Part shown: positions 35,227 to 43,912 of the stretch, in pieces
Layout of the letters: every line of letters starts with the position of its first letter
Position numbering within the stretch: the stretch's first letter is position 1
Origin: Chitinophaga rhizosphaerae
Lineage (GTDB): Bacteria > Bacteroidota > Bacteroidia > Chitinophagales > Chitinophagaceae
NCBI RefSeq assembly: GCF_003958645.1
Contig: NZ_RXLO01000005.1
Coordinates: 186,001 to 250,000 of the forward strand
Reading direction: 5' to 3'
Length of the DNA stretch: 64,000 bases
Made by a program: the position numbers and the translations under genes
The notes under the pieces: model-generated
The model's input: the letters and a program-made list of their open reading frames with translations, nothing else
Database searches by the model: none
What the model was told of the DNA's origin: nothing

Positions 35227-35876
35227 TTAAAATTTCCAGGCGTACCCGGCGCGGATCACCTGCGTTTCGTAATAATCGGTACTGGTATAATGGAAGCCGT
35301 CTCCATCCACTTTCCGTTTGATGCGGAGCGTTCCGGCCAGGTCTGTGGCCAGAGGTGGTGCCGGTTCTTCAGCGGGTTGTCGAAAAAAGGCTGATCGCCG
35401 TTGTCGAGGATTTTTTCGCGGCTGTAGAGCCCGGAAACCGTGAGTGTATTGTGGTCGTCCACGAACCAGTCTGCGCCGGCTTTTCCGGAGGTGACGTTCG
35501 TTCTGCGGTTGCGTTTCAGTTGCTGGCGGATGGTGTATCCGGCCGCATACAACCTGTCCGTAAATTCAATTTTGTTGAGCGTATGAGTGTGAAGGCTATC
35601 TCCCTGGAAGAAGAGGTTCACCCGGCTTTTGCGGCAGTTCAGCGACGCGGAAGGGTTGAACTTACCGGTTGTGGGTGCCGGGATGGAGAACCGCCCGTCG
35701 TCCCCGCTCACCGTTCCCGCTACCAGGCTGCTATCCGTCGCCCGGTGTAGCGTAAGGGTTACGAAAGCCAGCGGCGTTTTCCGGGATGCGTCTCGCGCTT
35801 GCCCGGAGATCGTTACGGATTGGGAGAAAGTTGGAACGGATATGATCAGCAGGGCGAAAAACAGGAAACTCCGCAT
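35227..35876 (-). pseudogene. Outer-membrane beta-barrel receptor, internally deleted and frameshifted
   Basis: The open frame 35256-35876 has a signal peptide (LFFALLIISVPTFSQ) and a carboxypeptidase-regulatory-like start (ISGQARDASRKTPLAFVTLT, then TVSGDDGRFSIPAP). It then jumps straight to barrel strands (NPSASLNCRKSRVNLFFQGD, TVSGLYSREKILDNGDQPFF). The plug and most of the barrel are missing. After NPL the frame turns into nonsense, while the +1-shifted frame continues DLAGTLRIKRKVDGDGFHY and ends YAWKF at 35227-35229, a classic C-terminal beta-barrel signal. So at least one deletion and one frameshift. Intact relatives would be about 800-900 residues. It keeps its place in the operon between PAP2 and the LTA-synthase-like gene. 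Confidence 0.82.
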
Positions 35877-35915
35877 TTTTTTTCCTGTAAAGCTCGCACC
35901 CGAATTGGAAGAAAA

Positions 35916-36623
35916 TTAGAACGGTCCGGCTGCGGCTTTGTGCTTTTTGTTCCATTTGTACTGGTGCGTCCAGTACGCCACTTTCATGGACAGGATCCCG
36001 AGCCCGGCGCCTACCAGTACATCGCTGACGTAGTGGCGGTTATTGGCGATGCGGAGCCCGCCTACCGCCGAAGCCACGCCGTAGGCGGCATATGGCATCC
36101 AGGGGAAGCGGTGCTTGTATTCTTCAGACAGGAAAGTGGCAGCGGCGAAGGCCTGCGCCGTATGACCGGAAGGGAACGAGTTGTAGGTGGTGCCGTCTGG
36201 CCGGAGCTGGTGTGTGGTATTTTTCAGCAGGCTCACGGTGGTGAACATCATCGCTTCGCCTTTGATGAGGATGGCGGTGCGGTTCCGGATGTCCGTCCGC
36301 GAGGGGATGCCCGCCGCATCCAGCCCGTATACGATGGCGATGGGCGCGTATTGCAGATAATTGTCGACATGGGTATGAAAGGCAGACATATGTTCGTTCC
36401 GCTCTTCCACCAGTTCCTTTTTAAACCCTTCCGGCCCGTTCCCGTTGGCCGCAATGCCCGCCAGGATGAGTGAGCCGGGTATGAAAAGTTCCCGGCGAAA
36501 GTTAATGGGCCGCGTGCGGTACAGGCTGTCGTAAGGGAGCGGCTGTTTGATTTCCTGGGCAAAGCAGGTGCCCGACAACAGGAGCATCGCTGCCAACTTC
36601 CATCTGAAAATGATGTTGAACAT
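35916..36623 (-). CDS. PAP2-superfamily membrane-associated phosphatase
   Basis: 235 residues with a signal-like N-terminus (WKLAAMLLLSGTCFA). The three PAP2 motifs are intact: KNTTHQLRP, SFPSGHTAQA, and RIANNRHYVSDVLVGA with the catalytic His. Family members dephosphorylate undecaprenyl pyrophosphate, lipid A or phosphatidylglycerophosphate at the periplasmic face. It starts 12 bp after the histidine kinase stop, so it is co-regulated by the two-component system, and together with the LTA-synthase-like gene points to envelope lipid remodelling. Confidence 0.9.
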   Translation of the reverse strand: MFNIIFRWKLAAMLLLSGTCFAQEIKQPLPYDSLYRTRPINFRRELFIPGSLILAGIAANGNGPEGFKKELVEERNEHMSAFHTHVDNYLQYAPIAIVYGLDAAGIPSRTDIRNRTAILIKGEAMMFTTVSLLKNTTHQLRPDGTTYNSFPSGHTAQAFAAATFLSEEYKHRFPWMPYAAYGVASAVGGLRIANNRHYVSDVLVGAGLGILSMKVAYWTHQYKWNKKHKAAAGPF

Positions 36624-36635
36624 ATGGTAGTGATA

Positions 36636-37934
36636 TTATTCTTCCTTTCCGCGGTTGAACCCGACGGTAAATTGATGCATGCCGTCCCGGAACCCGTATC
36701 CCACCTGCCATCCGTACAGCTGACAGATCTGCCGCACGATGGCCAGGCCGAGGCCCGTGCCGGTGGTATGGGCCGCTGCGGATGAGAACCGTTTGAACAG
36801 TTTGTCTTCCGGAAGGGGCGAAGTGCCGGAATTGGCGATGCTGACCGATCCGTTGTTGATGACGATCCGCATTTCACCGCCTGCGGGCGTATGCCGGATC
36901 GCGTTCATGAGCAGGTTCGTGAGTAGTATCTCAACGAGCGCTGCGTTGCCGTTTACCTTACAGGCACCGGGCGCATCCAGCTCCAGGCGGATCTGCTTTT
37001 CCGTTAAAAAATCTTCCATTACTTCCGTCAATTCCTTCACGGCGCCCGTGAGTTCCACCGTTTCCTCCGAAGCGAATTGCCCGTTTTCGATCTTGGCCAG
37101 CAGCACGAGGTTGCGGTTAATGCGCGACACGCGTGACAGTGAATGGTTCGCTGCTTCGATGATGCCGGACTGTTCCTCCGTCAAGCCCTCCGTCTGTAAA
37201 AACAGGTCGAGTTTCGATTGCACGATCGCCAGGGGCGTCTGCAACTCGTGCGACGCGTTTTCCGTAAATTCTTTCTGCTCGCGGTACGCCGCGATGTTGC
37301 CGCTGATCAGCTTGCGGATGCCCGCGTGCAAAGATTCGAACTCGATGATGTCGGTCTGCGGCAAGGGGATCTGTGACTGGCTTTTCAGGTCGTATGCTTT
37401 CAGTTTGCCAACGGTTTCATGGAACGGCGCCCACAGTCTTTTCGACAACTTTTTATTAAGCAGCAGGAACCCGGCCAGCAACAACAGGAAGAACAATGCC
37501 GTCACCGCCGTGATCGCCGCGATCGTTTCGTACGATTCCTCGATGTTGGTTTCGACGGTCATTTTGTAGGCCTGTCCGCCGGCCGTGAAATAGCTGATAA
37601 GCCCATGGAAGCGGTCGAGCTCCTCGTGGCCGGAGATGCTGGAATAGCGGTATACGGTGTACACGCTGTCTTCGTCCATGGCATTCACTGGCACGATGTC
37701 CGTTTCCGGCTGGATGCGGTTCCAGGCGTCGATGCTGGCATTGAGCGCGGCCGTATCGCCCGAGAGCCGCTGGAAATTCTCTTTGGCACGCTGCGCCACG
37801 ATCTCGTTGTGTTCGTGCAGTTCGGTGCGCCAGATGAAGTCCACGATGAGGAAATAAGCCGGCACGCTCGCCAGGAACACCACCAGGGCGTAGAGTAGAA
37901 AAGCCTTCAGGTTCCTGTCGAGCAGTTTTTTCAT
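36636..37934 (-). CDS. Two-component sensor histidine kinase
   Basis: About 432 residues from ATG 37934, which overlaps the response regulator stop by 4 bp; the ATG at 37943 is less likely. TM1 (FLLYALVVFLASVPAYFLIV), a periplasmic sensor of about 115 residues, TM2 (ITAVTALFFLLLLAGFLLLN), no obvious HAMP, then HisKA with FTENASHELQTPL (phosphoacceptor His). The ATPase follows: LLTNLLMNAIRHTP (N box), GTGLGLAIVRQIC (G2 box); the F box region is KLFKRFSSA. Class and sensor resemble envelope-stress kinases. Signal unknown. Confidence 0.92.
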   Translation of the reverse strand: MKKLLDRNLKAFLLYALVVFLASVPAYFLIVDFIWRTELHEHNEIVAQRAKENFQRLSGDTAALNASIDAWNRIQPETDIVPVNAMDEDSVYTVYRYSSISGHEELDRFHGLISYFTAGGQAYKMTVETNIEESYETIAAITAVTALFFLLLLAGFLLLNKKLSKRLWAPFHETVGKLKAYDLKSQSQIPLPQTDIIEFESLHAGIRKLISGNIAAYREQKEFTENASHELQTPLAIVQSKLDLFLQTEGLTEEQSGIIEAANHSLSRVSRINRNLVLLAKIENGQFASEETVELTGAVKELTEVMEDFLTEKQIRLELDAPGACKVNGNAALVEILLTNLLMNAIRHTPAGGEMRIVINNGSVSIANSGTSPLPEDKLFKRFSSAAAHTTGTGLGLAIVRQICQLYGWQVGYGFRDGMHQFTVGFNRGKEE

Positions 37935-38599
37935 ATTTCCCATTTATAGCCCGTTCCGTACACGTTTTTAAGATAATTCCCATAGCCGGCTTCGGTGAGC
38001 TTGCGCTTGAGGTTTTTGATATGGGCGTATACGAAAGCGTGACTGTCGAGCATATCGGCCATGTCTCCGGAAAGATGCTCCGCCAGGGCGCCTTTCGAAA
38101 TTACTTTGTTCTTGTTGCCGATGAAATACAGCAGCAGATCGAGCTCCTTTTTGGTGAGGGGTACTTCAGTCCCTTCCACGAACACTTTTTTAGACAGCAG
38201 ATCGATCTTCACTTCGTGCTGTTCCACCACATTGGCGCTGGAAAACTGCTTCCGCCGGATGACGGAATACACGCGGGCGGCGAGCTCCGGTAAATGGAAA
38301 GGTTTGGCGATGTAATCGTCGGCACCGTTGGTAAGACCGGTAATCTTGTCTTCCATGGCGTTCCGCGCGGAAATGATGATGATACCGTCGTTCCGTTTCT
38401 CTTTTTTCAGCAAGTCCAGCAAACGGAGGCCGTCGCCGCCGGGCAGGGTGAGGTCGAGCAGGATGCAGTCGTAGGTAAACATTTCGATTTTCTCCAAAGC
38501 CTGGGTGAAAGTAGCGGCGGTTTCACAGGTATAATCCGTGAGGTAGCCGGCAATGCTGGCCGCGAGTTCCGCTTCATCTTCGATCACCAGGAGTTTCAT
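37931..38599 (-). CDS. OmpR/PhoB-family response regulator
   Basis: 222 residues. The receiver has the acidic pair in VIEDEAE, the phosphorylatable D49 in ILLDLTLPGGDG and the conserved Lys in DYIAKPFHLPEL. The C-terminal winged helix (about 130-222) shows VPLTKKELDLLLYFIGNKN, AFVYAHIKNLKRKL and VYGTGYKWEI at the end. Overlaps the kinase gene by 4 bp. First gene of the five-member operon that ends with the LTA-synthase-like gene. Confidence 0.94.
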   Translation of the reverse strand: MKLLVIEDEAELAASIAGYLTDYTCETAATFTQALEKIEMFTYDCILLDLTLPGGDGLRLLDLLKKEKRNDGIIIISARNAMEDKITGLTNGADDYIAKPFHLPELAARVYSVIRRKQFSSANVVEQHEVKIDLLSKKVFVEGTEVPLTKKELDLLLYFIGNKNKVISKGALAEHLSGDMADMLDSHAFVYAHIKNLKRKLTEAGYGNYLKNVYGTGYKWEI

Positions 38600-38712
38600 G
38601 TGTCAAAATTAGGCAGTGATTTGGAATAAATTTAGAATGGGGGGGATGGGTAACGTTATCGCTACGTTAACGAATGTAACGATATTTTTATTTCATTATC
38701 AAGGTGTTAACG

Positions 38713-38753
38713 CACGAAGGCCGTGCGGGCCGGAAGGCCCCGCGGCTTTCGTG
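38713..38753. terminator. Long near-perfect stem-loop downstream of the reductase gene
   Basis: CACGAAGGCCGTGCGGG (38713-38729) is nearly complementary to CCCCGCGGCTTTCGTG (38738-38753), about 16 bp with one bulge and one G-U type mismatch. It lies just past the stop (38769) of the minus-strand RibD_C gene. There is no strong U-run, so it may end or protect that transcript. Confidence 0.5.
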
Positions 38754-38768
38754 AATTGTATCGTACAC

Positions 38769-39320
38769 CTATTTGGGGATGTAAGTATTGGCGATCACCC
38801 CGTTTTTGAAAGTGAGGGATTCCGTGAGTTGGAACGTTCTCCTGTCCGTAAAGATGGGGAGCCCCTTGCCCAGGGCCACCGGGTTGATGAGCAGGTGGTA
38901 TTCGTCTACCAGGCCGGCAGCGATGAGCTGACTGGAGAAATTAGCGCCGCCGTAAACGATGAGTTCCTTACCCGGCCCACTTTTCAGGGTATTGACAGTA
39001 GTCACCAGGTCGCCATTGGCTACTTCCACGTTCCGCGCCTTGATTTCTTTCAGCGTACGGCTGAAGATGATTTTCCGCATCTTGACCATCCGCTCGGCCA
39101 TGGGCACCGGCACGCCGTTCGGCGGATTGTCGAACGTGGCTTCCCAATAATCCAGGAACCCTTTCGACATGATGCGGCCCATCAAAATGGTATCGCACCG
39201 GTCGGCGAGGTTGATAACGTATTCCGGGGCGGCGCCGAGGAGGATCCAGTCCGTTCTGCCCGCGGGGTCGGCGATGAAACCATCGAGGCTGATGTGGGAT
39301 TGTAAGATGAGTTTACGCAT
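38769..39320 (-). CDS. Dihydrofolate-reductase-like protein (RibD_C family)
   Basis: About 183 residues from the ATG at 39320; upstream codons to 39389 lack protein character. MRKLILQSHISLDGFIA is the typical start of the RibD C-terminal/DHFR-like fold proteins of Bacteroidota. Later come CDTILMGRIMSKGFLDYW, RKIIFSRTLKEI, GKELIVYGGANFSSQLI and a final VDEYHLLINPVALGKG, all family blocks that bind NADPH. Such stand-alone proteins are reductases of unknown substrate. Confidence 0.9.
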   Translation of the reverse strand: MRKLILQSHISLDGFIADPAGRTDWILLGAAPEYVINLADRCDTILMGRIMSKGFLDYWEATFDNPPNGVPVPMAERMVKMRKIIFSRTLKEIKARNVEVANGDLVTTVNTLKSGPGKELIVYGGANFSSQLIAAGLVDEYHLLINPVALGKGLPIFTDRRTFQLTESLTFKNGVIANTYIPK

Positions 39321-39497
39321 GGAAGTGATTTGATCGTATGTTGTTGATGACTGTTGACGGGTTAAAGGTGACGATAAATTCCTGGCCAAACAGGCGCTAA
39401 ATCCGACATTTAACGGGCCAATTGCGACAGACGGTTTTCCCCACTAATCGTTGGAACGGTTGGGAGGATGACTTTTATTCCTTACTTTTCTGCATAT

Positions 39498-40106
39498 ATG
39501 AATACTATGGAATTTTCATACGAAGGATCCTGGACGGCGCTGGAAGAAATTCTCGGGAACAGGGAGGGGATCGCCGCATCGTGGGAAGCATTGATAGATT
39601 TTCATGCACAGATCAAGCCGGCCGCATATTGGAGCGCATTGCGGAATGTCGATTTTACGGAAGAGCGGGCGGAAATGGCCGATTGGCTGCACGAACTGGC
39701 AGAAACTTATCCGCTGCCCGATTCCGTGCAGGCGTTATGGATAGGCATCGTTCAGTTTTATGACGAAGAGCAGCGCAGGACCATCTATGCTTATCATGTG
39801 CTGGGTGCGGATGCCTACGACCCGCAGGATGCGGAATGGGCCACTGAACCAACCTGGCAACCGGAATTGGGGCATTTCGTCCCGGATAGCCTGAAAATGC
39901 TCAATTATGCGTTGGCCGAAGCGAAGGAAGATTTTTCGTTCCTCGACTGGTTATTGCCCGTTGCCGCATCGGCTTTCGTTTTTGACAATATTATCCAGAC
40001 ACAGCTGGACCATTCGAGATTCCGCGTGTCAGCTACGCCGCTGCCAGTAACCATCGGGTATGATAACGGGGATTTCATTTCCCTGTCGCCGATCGTTGCG
40101 TCATAG
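39498..40106 (+). CDS. Hypothetical cytosolic protein
   Basis: About 202 residues from ATG 39498; ATG 39468 and 39507 are alternatives and the sequence does not decide. No signal peptide, membrane segment or cysteine motif. It is acidic and rich in Trp and Tyr (GSWTALEEILGN, YWSALRNVDFTEER, EWATEPTWQPELGHF). The size and composition resemble immunity-like or DUF-type proteins, but I recognise no family. Sits between the RibD_C reductase (divergent) and the AHSA1-type gene. Confidence 0.65.
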   Translation: MNTMEFSYEGSWTALEEILGNREGIAASWEALIDFHAQIKPAAYWSALRNVDFTEERAEMADWLHELAETYPLPDSVQALWIGIVQFYDEEQRRTIYAYHVLGADAYDPQDAEWATEPTWQPELGHFVPDSLKMLNYALAEAKEDFSFLDWLLPVAASAFVFDNIIQTQLDHSRFRVSATPLPVTIGYDNGDFISLSPIVAS

Positions 40107-40223
40107 GTTCCCGCGGGCCAGGCGAAACAACCACAAACCTGTCCAAAACACCACTGGAAGTTGTCCATTTTGCACCCGAAGGGAGATTCCGTGACGCGGT
40201 AATTTTGGGAAAAACAAATTACC

Positions 40224-40670
40224 ATGGCAAATATCTTGCACAGAGTAGGGATCAAAACGACTTCCATCGACGAAGTTTACCGCGCATTGACTTCCCGCGG
40301 CCAGCTCGCCGCCTGGTGGACGACCGACACCAAAGGCGAAGGCGATAAAGTGGGCAACATCGTCGCTTTCCGGTTTGGTACCGATGGGTTCGATATGAAA
40401 GTTACCCAACTGGATGCGCCGCATCATGTGGAATGGGAAGTGGTCGGCGGCCCGGCAGAATGGATAGGCACAACTATCACGTTCGATCTGAAGCAGGACG
40501 GCGACTACGTGATCCTGCTGTTCAAGCATTTGAACTGGAGAGAACCCGTCGAGTTCATGCATCATTGCAGCACCAAATGGGCCGTATTTCTCATGAGCCT
40601 GAAAGCCCTGATCGAAACCGGCGAAGGCCAGCCCTTCCCGGACGATGTCAAGATCGATAACTGGAATTAA
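40224..40670 (+). CDS. SRPBCC (AHSA1-type) domain protein
   Basis: 148 residues, one START-like domain. IKTTSIDEVYRALTSRGQLA and AAWWTTDTKGEGD are the hallmark opening of the activator-of-Hsp90-ATPase-like family, followed by VTQLDAPHHVEWEVVGG, ITFDLKQDGDYVILLFKHLN and a terminal helix with FLMSLKALIETGEGQP. The fold has a hydrophobic ligand cavity; bacterial members are often of unknown role. A TAATTTTG box at 40200-40207 lies 17 nt upstream of the ATG. Confidence 0.9.
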   Translation: MANILHRVGIKTTSIDEVYRALTSRGQLAAWWTTDTKGEGDKVGNIVAFRFGTDGFDMKVTQLDAPHHVEWEVVGGPAEWIGTTITFDLKQDGDYVILLFKHLNWREPVEFMHHCSTKWAVFLMSLKALIETGEGQPFPDDVKIDNWN

Positions 40671-40979
40671 AAAGTATAAGCCACTACAGTCTCCCGCTTA
40701 CTTCTCCGTCTGCATCCGGTACATCTGGCTTTTCTTCCGGTTAAAGCGGCACACCACATTTCCGATATGCACCACACCCTGCTGCAGCCCCCTGTTCGCA
40801 AAGGTGGGCATGCAAGTACCGTCGGGCCGGGTGATCCGCCGGCTGTAACCCGCGCAAGACGTGGAGACCGGCAGGGCTACCGCGACGTCGTCTTCAAAGC
40901 CCTGAACAACCGGCAAACACCCCGAAACAAAAAAAAGAAGGGACGAGCCCTTCTTTCCTTACATTTCCCGGATGCGTTA
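40671..40979. other. Intergenic region with a possible 72-codon minus-strand ORF
   Basis: About 309 bp between convergent genes. A minus-strand frame (40698-40916, TTG start) reads SRRITRPDGTCMPTFANRGL and then VVHIGNVVCRFNRKKSQMYR. It looks protein-like, but it has no convincing start and I cannot place it in a family. It lies beyond the terminator at 40927-40956 and may be a gene remnant. Confidence 0.3.
40927..40956 (-). terminator. Rho-independent terminator of the SusCD/TlpA operon
   Basis: AAAGAAGGG (40934-40942) pairs with CCCTTCTTT (40948-40956) around ACGAG. On the minus strand the stem is followed by a run of T residues (40936 down to 40929). It follows the TlpA stop at 40980. Confidence 0.85.
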
Positions 40980-42353
40980 TCAACCTTCCGCCAGCTGGAG
41001 CAGCAGCGTTTTCAGCGCCGGGTCCGATGGCCGGGGCGCATCCACCGTCACGATTTTCCCTTCTTTGTCGAAAATCAGGAAACGGGGGATGGCGTTGATT
41101 TTATAGTATTTCGTGAATTCACTGAATCCCTTTGCGTACAATTGGATGCCGGTGAGTTTTTCCGTCTCCACGAATGCTTTCCATTTGGCTTCGTCTTTGG
41201 CTTCGTCGCAAGACAAAGACACGAACGCGATGGCTTTGCTTCTCAATTCTTCTTCCAGTTTCTGCAGATGCGGGATTTCGGCGCGGCAGGGCATGCACCA
41301 GGTAGCCCAGGTGTCTACCAGCACCACTTTCCCTTTCAGGCTGGCGAGGGAAACCGTATCGCCGTTAACGTCGGGATAGGCGAAGTTGTACGCCTTTTCC
41401 CCTTTGGCGTAGGAGGCCAGTGCGGATTCGCGGCGGAGATATTTCGCTTTGCTGGAATCGGTGAGCAGGTATTTTTTGAAAGGCGCCACGTCTTCGCGCA
41501 GCTTTTCCAGCGACTGGTACCGCTCCAGCCCGTGAACGAGGTAAACCCCTTTCAGCGTATCGTTGCAGAAGAGGTTGAGGGAGTAGGCCAGCCGTTGTTC
41601 CCGGGCAATTTCAGTACCACTGTTCATGGTGCCGTAGAGCACGTAGCGGTCCATCCGGTCGAGCCCGTCGCCCAGCCGGAGGATGCGGGTGTCGCAGAAT
41701 TGCTTGGGCTGCAGGATAGTTTTGTAGTACGCAGGGTACTGGTCTTTGGTGGGATGGGTAGACCGCGGCGTGTAGATAAACTGGATGGCGGCGTATTCCA
41801 CGTCGCTGTCGATCACCATTTTGAACAGCTCGTTGAACCGCTTGTTCGGGGTGTTGACCTGTTTTTTGAAAGCGGCTGCTTTAGGAACGAACGCCGTGAG
41901 GTTGGTGAAGAAAGCGGGGTATTCCGTACGGTCGCTCCAGAACATGAACGCCGGAACGGCTATGTGGTCGTACATCTGCTGCCATTGGGCCAGTACCCTG
42001 TTTTCGGGCGATGTGCCGGAGAGCTCCGTTCCGTTGGCGCGGATGTTACACGTCACCGCGTCGCCGGACTTCAGGTAGAGCCGGCCGGGCAACGTTCTGC
42101 CGGGGGCATTATCAGTCACGTAGTAAAATCCTTCTGTTACTTCCGGGAGGGCGAATGCGTAGTTTTTGCCGGCGTCGAGGCTGGTGGAGGCATATTCGGT
42201 CATTTGTCCTTCTACCACCTGGTAGAGCTGTACTTTGGAAGCGCGCGCTTTATCCACGGTGCCGCGGATGATGGCCAGCGGTTTTTGCGCGAGGGCCTGG
42301 AGGCCGGCGCATAACAGGAGGGCGGAAATAATGATCGGTTTGCTGATTTGCAT
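40980..42353 (-). CDS. TlpA-family thiol-disulfide oxidoreductase with N-terminal DUF4369-like domain
   Basis: 457 residues; cleavable signal (IIISALLLCAGLQALAQ). The N-terminal beta domain (about 25-110: AIIRGTVDKARASKVQLY) is DUF4369-like, a helical middle follows, and a thioredoxin domain sits from about residue 325: VVLVDTWATWCMPCRAEIP with the active-site W352-C353-M-P-C356, later INAIPRFLIFDKEGKIV with the cis-Pro. Such proteins keep periplasmic cysteines reduced. Last gene of the SusC/SusD locus, 80 bp after the PKD-like gene, probably maturing its surface proteins or its ligand. Confidence 0.92.
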   Translation of the reverse strand: MQISKPIIISALLLCAGLQALAQKPLAIIRGTVDKARASKVQLYQVVEGQMTEYASTSLDAGKNYAFALPEVTEGFYYVTDNAPGRTLPGRLYLKSGDAVTCNIRANGTELSGTSPENRVLAQWQQMYDHIAVPAFMFWSDRTEYPAFFTNLTAFVPKAAAFKKQVNTPNKRFNELFKMVIDSDVEYAAIQFIYTPRSTHPTKDQYPAYYKTILQPKQFCDTRILRLGDGLDRMDRYVLYGTMNSGTEIAREQRLAYSLNLFCNDTLKGVYLVHGLERYQSLEKLREDVAPFKKYLLTDSSKAKYLRRESALASYAKGEKAYNFAYPDVNGDTVSLASLKGKVVLVDTWATWCMPCRAEIPHLQKLEEELRSKAIAFVSLSCDEAKDEAKWKAFVETEKLTGIQLYAKGFSEFTKYYKINAIPRFLIFDKEGKIVTVDAPRPSDPALKTLLLQLAEG

Positions 42354-42433
42354 GTTTGACAGGAGATTTTGGGCAGGACGGCGGGCCCTCCCGCGCGGGA
42401 GGGCTTTGCCATCATACCGGGATAAATAGTGGG

Positions 42434-43882
42434 TTAGTTACCGCTTTTGTAAGCAATGCCGTTGATTTTGCCGAACCCGTCGAACACGGTCCTGTAGGTA
42501 TTTCCCTCGAAGTTGCCGGTTACGGCGATGGGGAAATGGTACAGCTTTCCATGTCCGCCTTCGTTGGTGGCCACGGCCAGGAGGCGGTTATTGTCCGGAT
42601 CGTCGTATTGGCTGGTGTTGTAATACATCTTGATGTCAGCCACATTTGTGCCGGCCGGGAAGGTGTACAACAGGGTGGAAGACTGTGCCAGGATGTCGAG
42701 TTTATACACTTTGTTCCCGTTGGAATAGTAGAGGTACGTCAGCGTTTTGGACATCCGGTAATGGTCGGCGCCGAGCAGGCCGGGTACGCCGGTGACATCG
42801 TACTTCGCGATGGCGGGGTTTTCCAGGCCGGCATCGATGGCGTATACGAACAGGGAGTCGTTGTTATTGTTTTTGAACAACACATTGTGGACGTCTGTGA
42901 CGTTGTGTTCCGCATACAGCAGTTTTTTGCCGATGTCGTTCATGTTAAAGGCATCCACCGCCGGGTTGTAGCCAGGGAAAGGGAACAGCTCGATGTCGTA
43001 ACTGCCTGCCCGGTAGAAGCGCTGGGAATTACGGTCATAGAAAATCTTCCCCTTGCTTACGGAGTAGATGGGATAAGGTTCCATGTAATACGGGCTTCCC
43101 GAAGCGCCGATAAGCGGCAGGCCGAACGTGAAAGGAGGGGGCAGTATGGTAGAAACGGCGTACACCTGCCCGTTGTTGTACAAAATCTTGTCTGACCCGC
43201 CCAATAGATAATGCCCTTCCGGTTTGGGGGCTGGCGCCGCAAAGAAGAACTGGTCGAACCGCATGATCTTCGTAAAATCGATGTAGTCTACCTGGATCAT
43301 ATCGGCCGGCGACAGGAGATAGATTTCCTGGCCGCGATACTGGATGATATTGACGAGGCTGGTGCCGGCGGGCAGTTTTTCGCCTTTGTTGCTGGTGGAG
43401 TAGATATTCCTGAAAATTTTCTTTCCCCGGGTAACGAGGCTGAGGTCGGTAGTGCCGCCGTTTTCTTCCAGGATCATCCATCCTTCCCCGAACGCGCTTT
43501 CCACGCTGATGGAGAACCGCTTCTGAAAGCTCACGCCCGTTTTCCTGTCTGTCACGAAATAATCGAGCACGTAATTTCCCGGTTTTTCGGAGATCATGGC
43601 GCTGAGATCTTTGGTGGTGCCGAGTTTGCGGCGGGTCTGCGGCGCGCTGTTGTCGGGATATAGTACCCATTCGTAGTCGAGCCCTGCTGCGTCGGGCATC
43701 GATTGCTGCAATTGTATCCTGATGCGGAGGGTATCCTGCTGCACCACTACGATATTGTTGGAGTCGCTGGCGATGGCTACCTGGTTGATATCGATGTAGT
43801 CGTAGTTGCCTTTGTCTTTGTAACACCCTGCCACAGCCACTATGATGGCGATACAGCAGCAGTGCTTAATGTATGTCAGCAT
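42434..43882 (-). CDS. PKD-like family lipoprotein
   Basis: About 482 residues from ATG 43882; the longer frame starts with TTG at 43909. Lipobox at VAVAGCYKDKGNYDY, the standard start of the Bacteroidota PKD-like lipoproteins. A first Ig/PKD-like domain (RIRIQLQQSMPDAAGLDYEW, FLVTDRKTGVSFQKRFSI-type strand) is followed by repeats resembling a propeller (YVYAIDAGLENPAIAKYDV, KVYKLDILAQSSTLLYTF). Surface-exposed accessory protein of the SusCD locus, presumably contributing to ligand capture. Follows DUF4843 by 30 bp. Confidence 0.85.
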   Translation of the reverse strand: MLTYIKHCCCIAIIVAVAGCYKDKGNYDYIDINQVAIASDSNNIVVVQQDTLRIRIQLQQSMPDAAGLDYEWVLYPDNSAPQTRRKLGTTKDLSAMISEKPGNYVLDYFVTDRKTGVSFQKRFSISVESAFGEGWMILEENGGTTDLSLVTRGKKIFRNIYSTSNKGEKLPAGTSLVNIIQYRGQEIYLLSPADMIQVDYIDFTKIMRFDQFFFAAPAPKPEGHYLLGGSDKILYNNGQVYAVSTILPPPFTFGLPLIGASGSPYYMEPYPIYSVSKGKIFYDRNSQRFYRAGSYDIELFPFPGYNPAVDAFNMNDIGKKLLYAEHNVTDVHNVLFKNNNNDSLFVYAIDAGLENPAIAKYDVTGVPGLLGADHYRMSKTLTYLYYSNGNKVYKLDILAQSSTLLYTFPAGTNVADIKMYYNTSQYDDPDNNRLLAVATNEGGHGKLYHFPIAVTGNFEGNTYRTVFDGFGKINGIAYKSGN

Positions 43883-43912
43883 CTTGTTCGTTTTAAATCT
43901 TTTTAGCAAATG

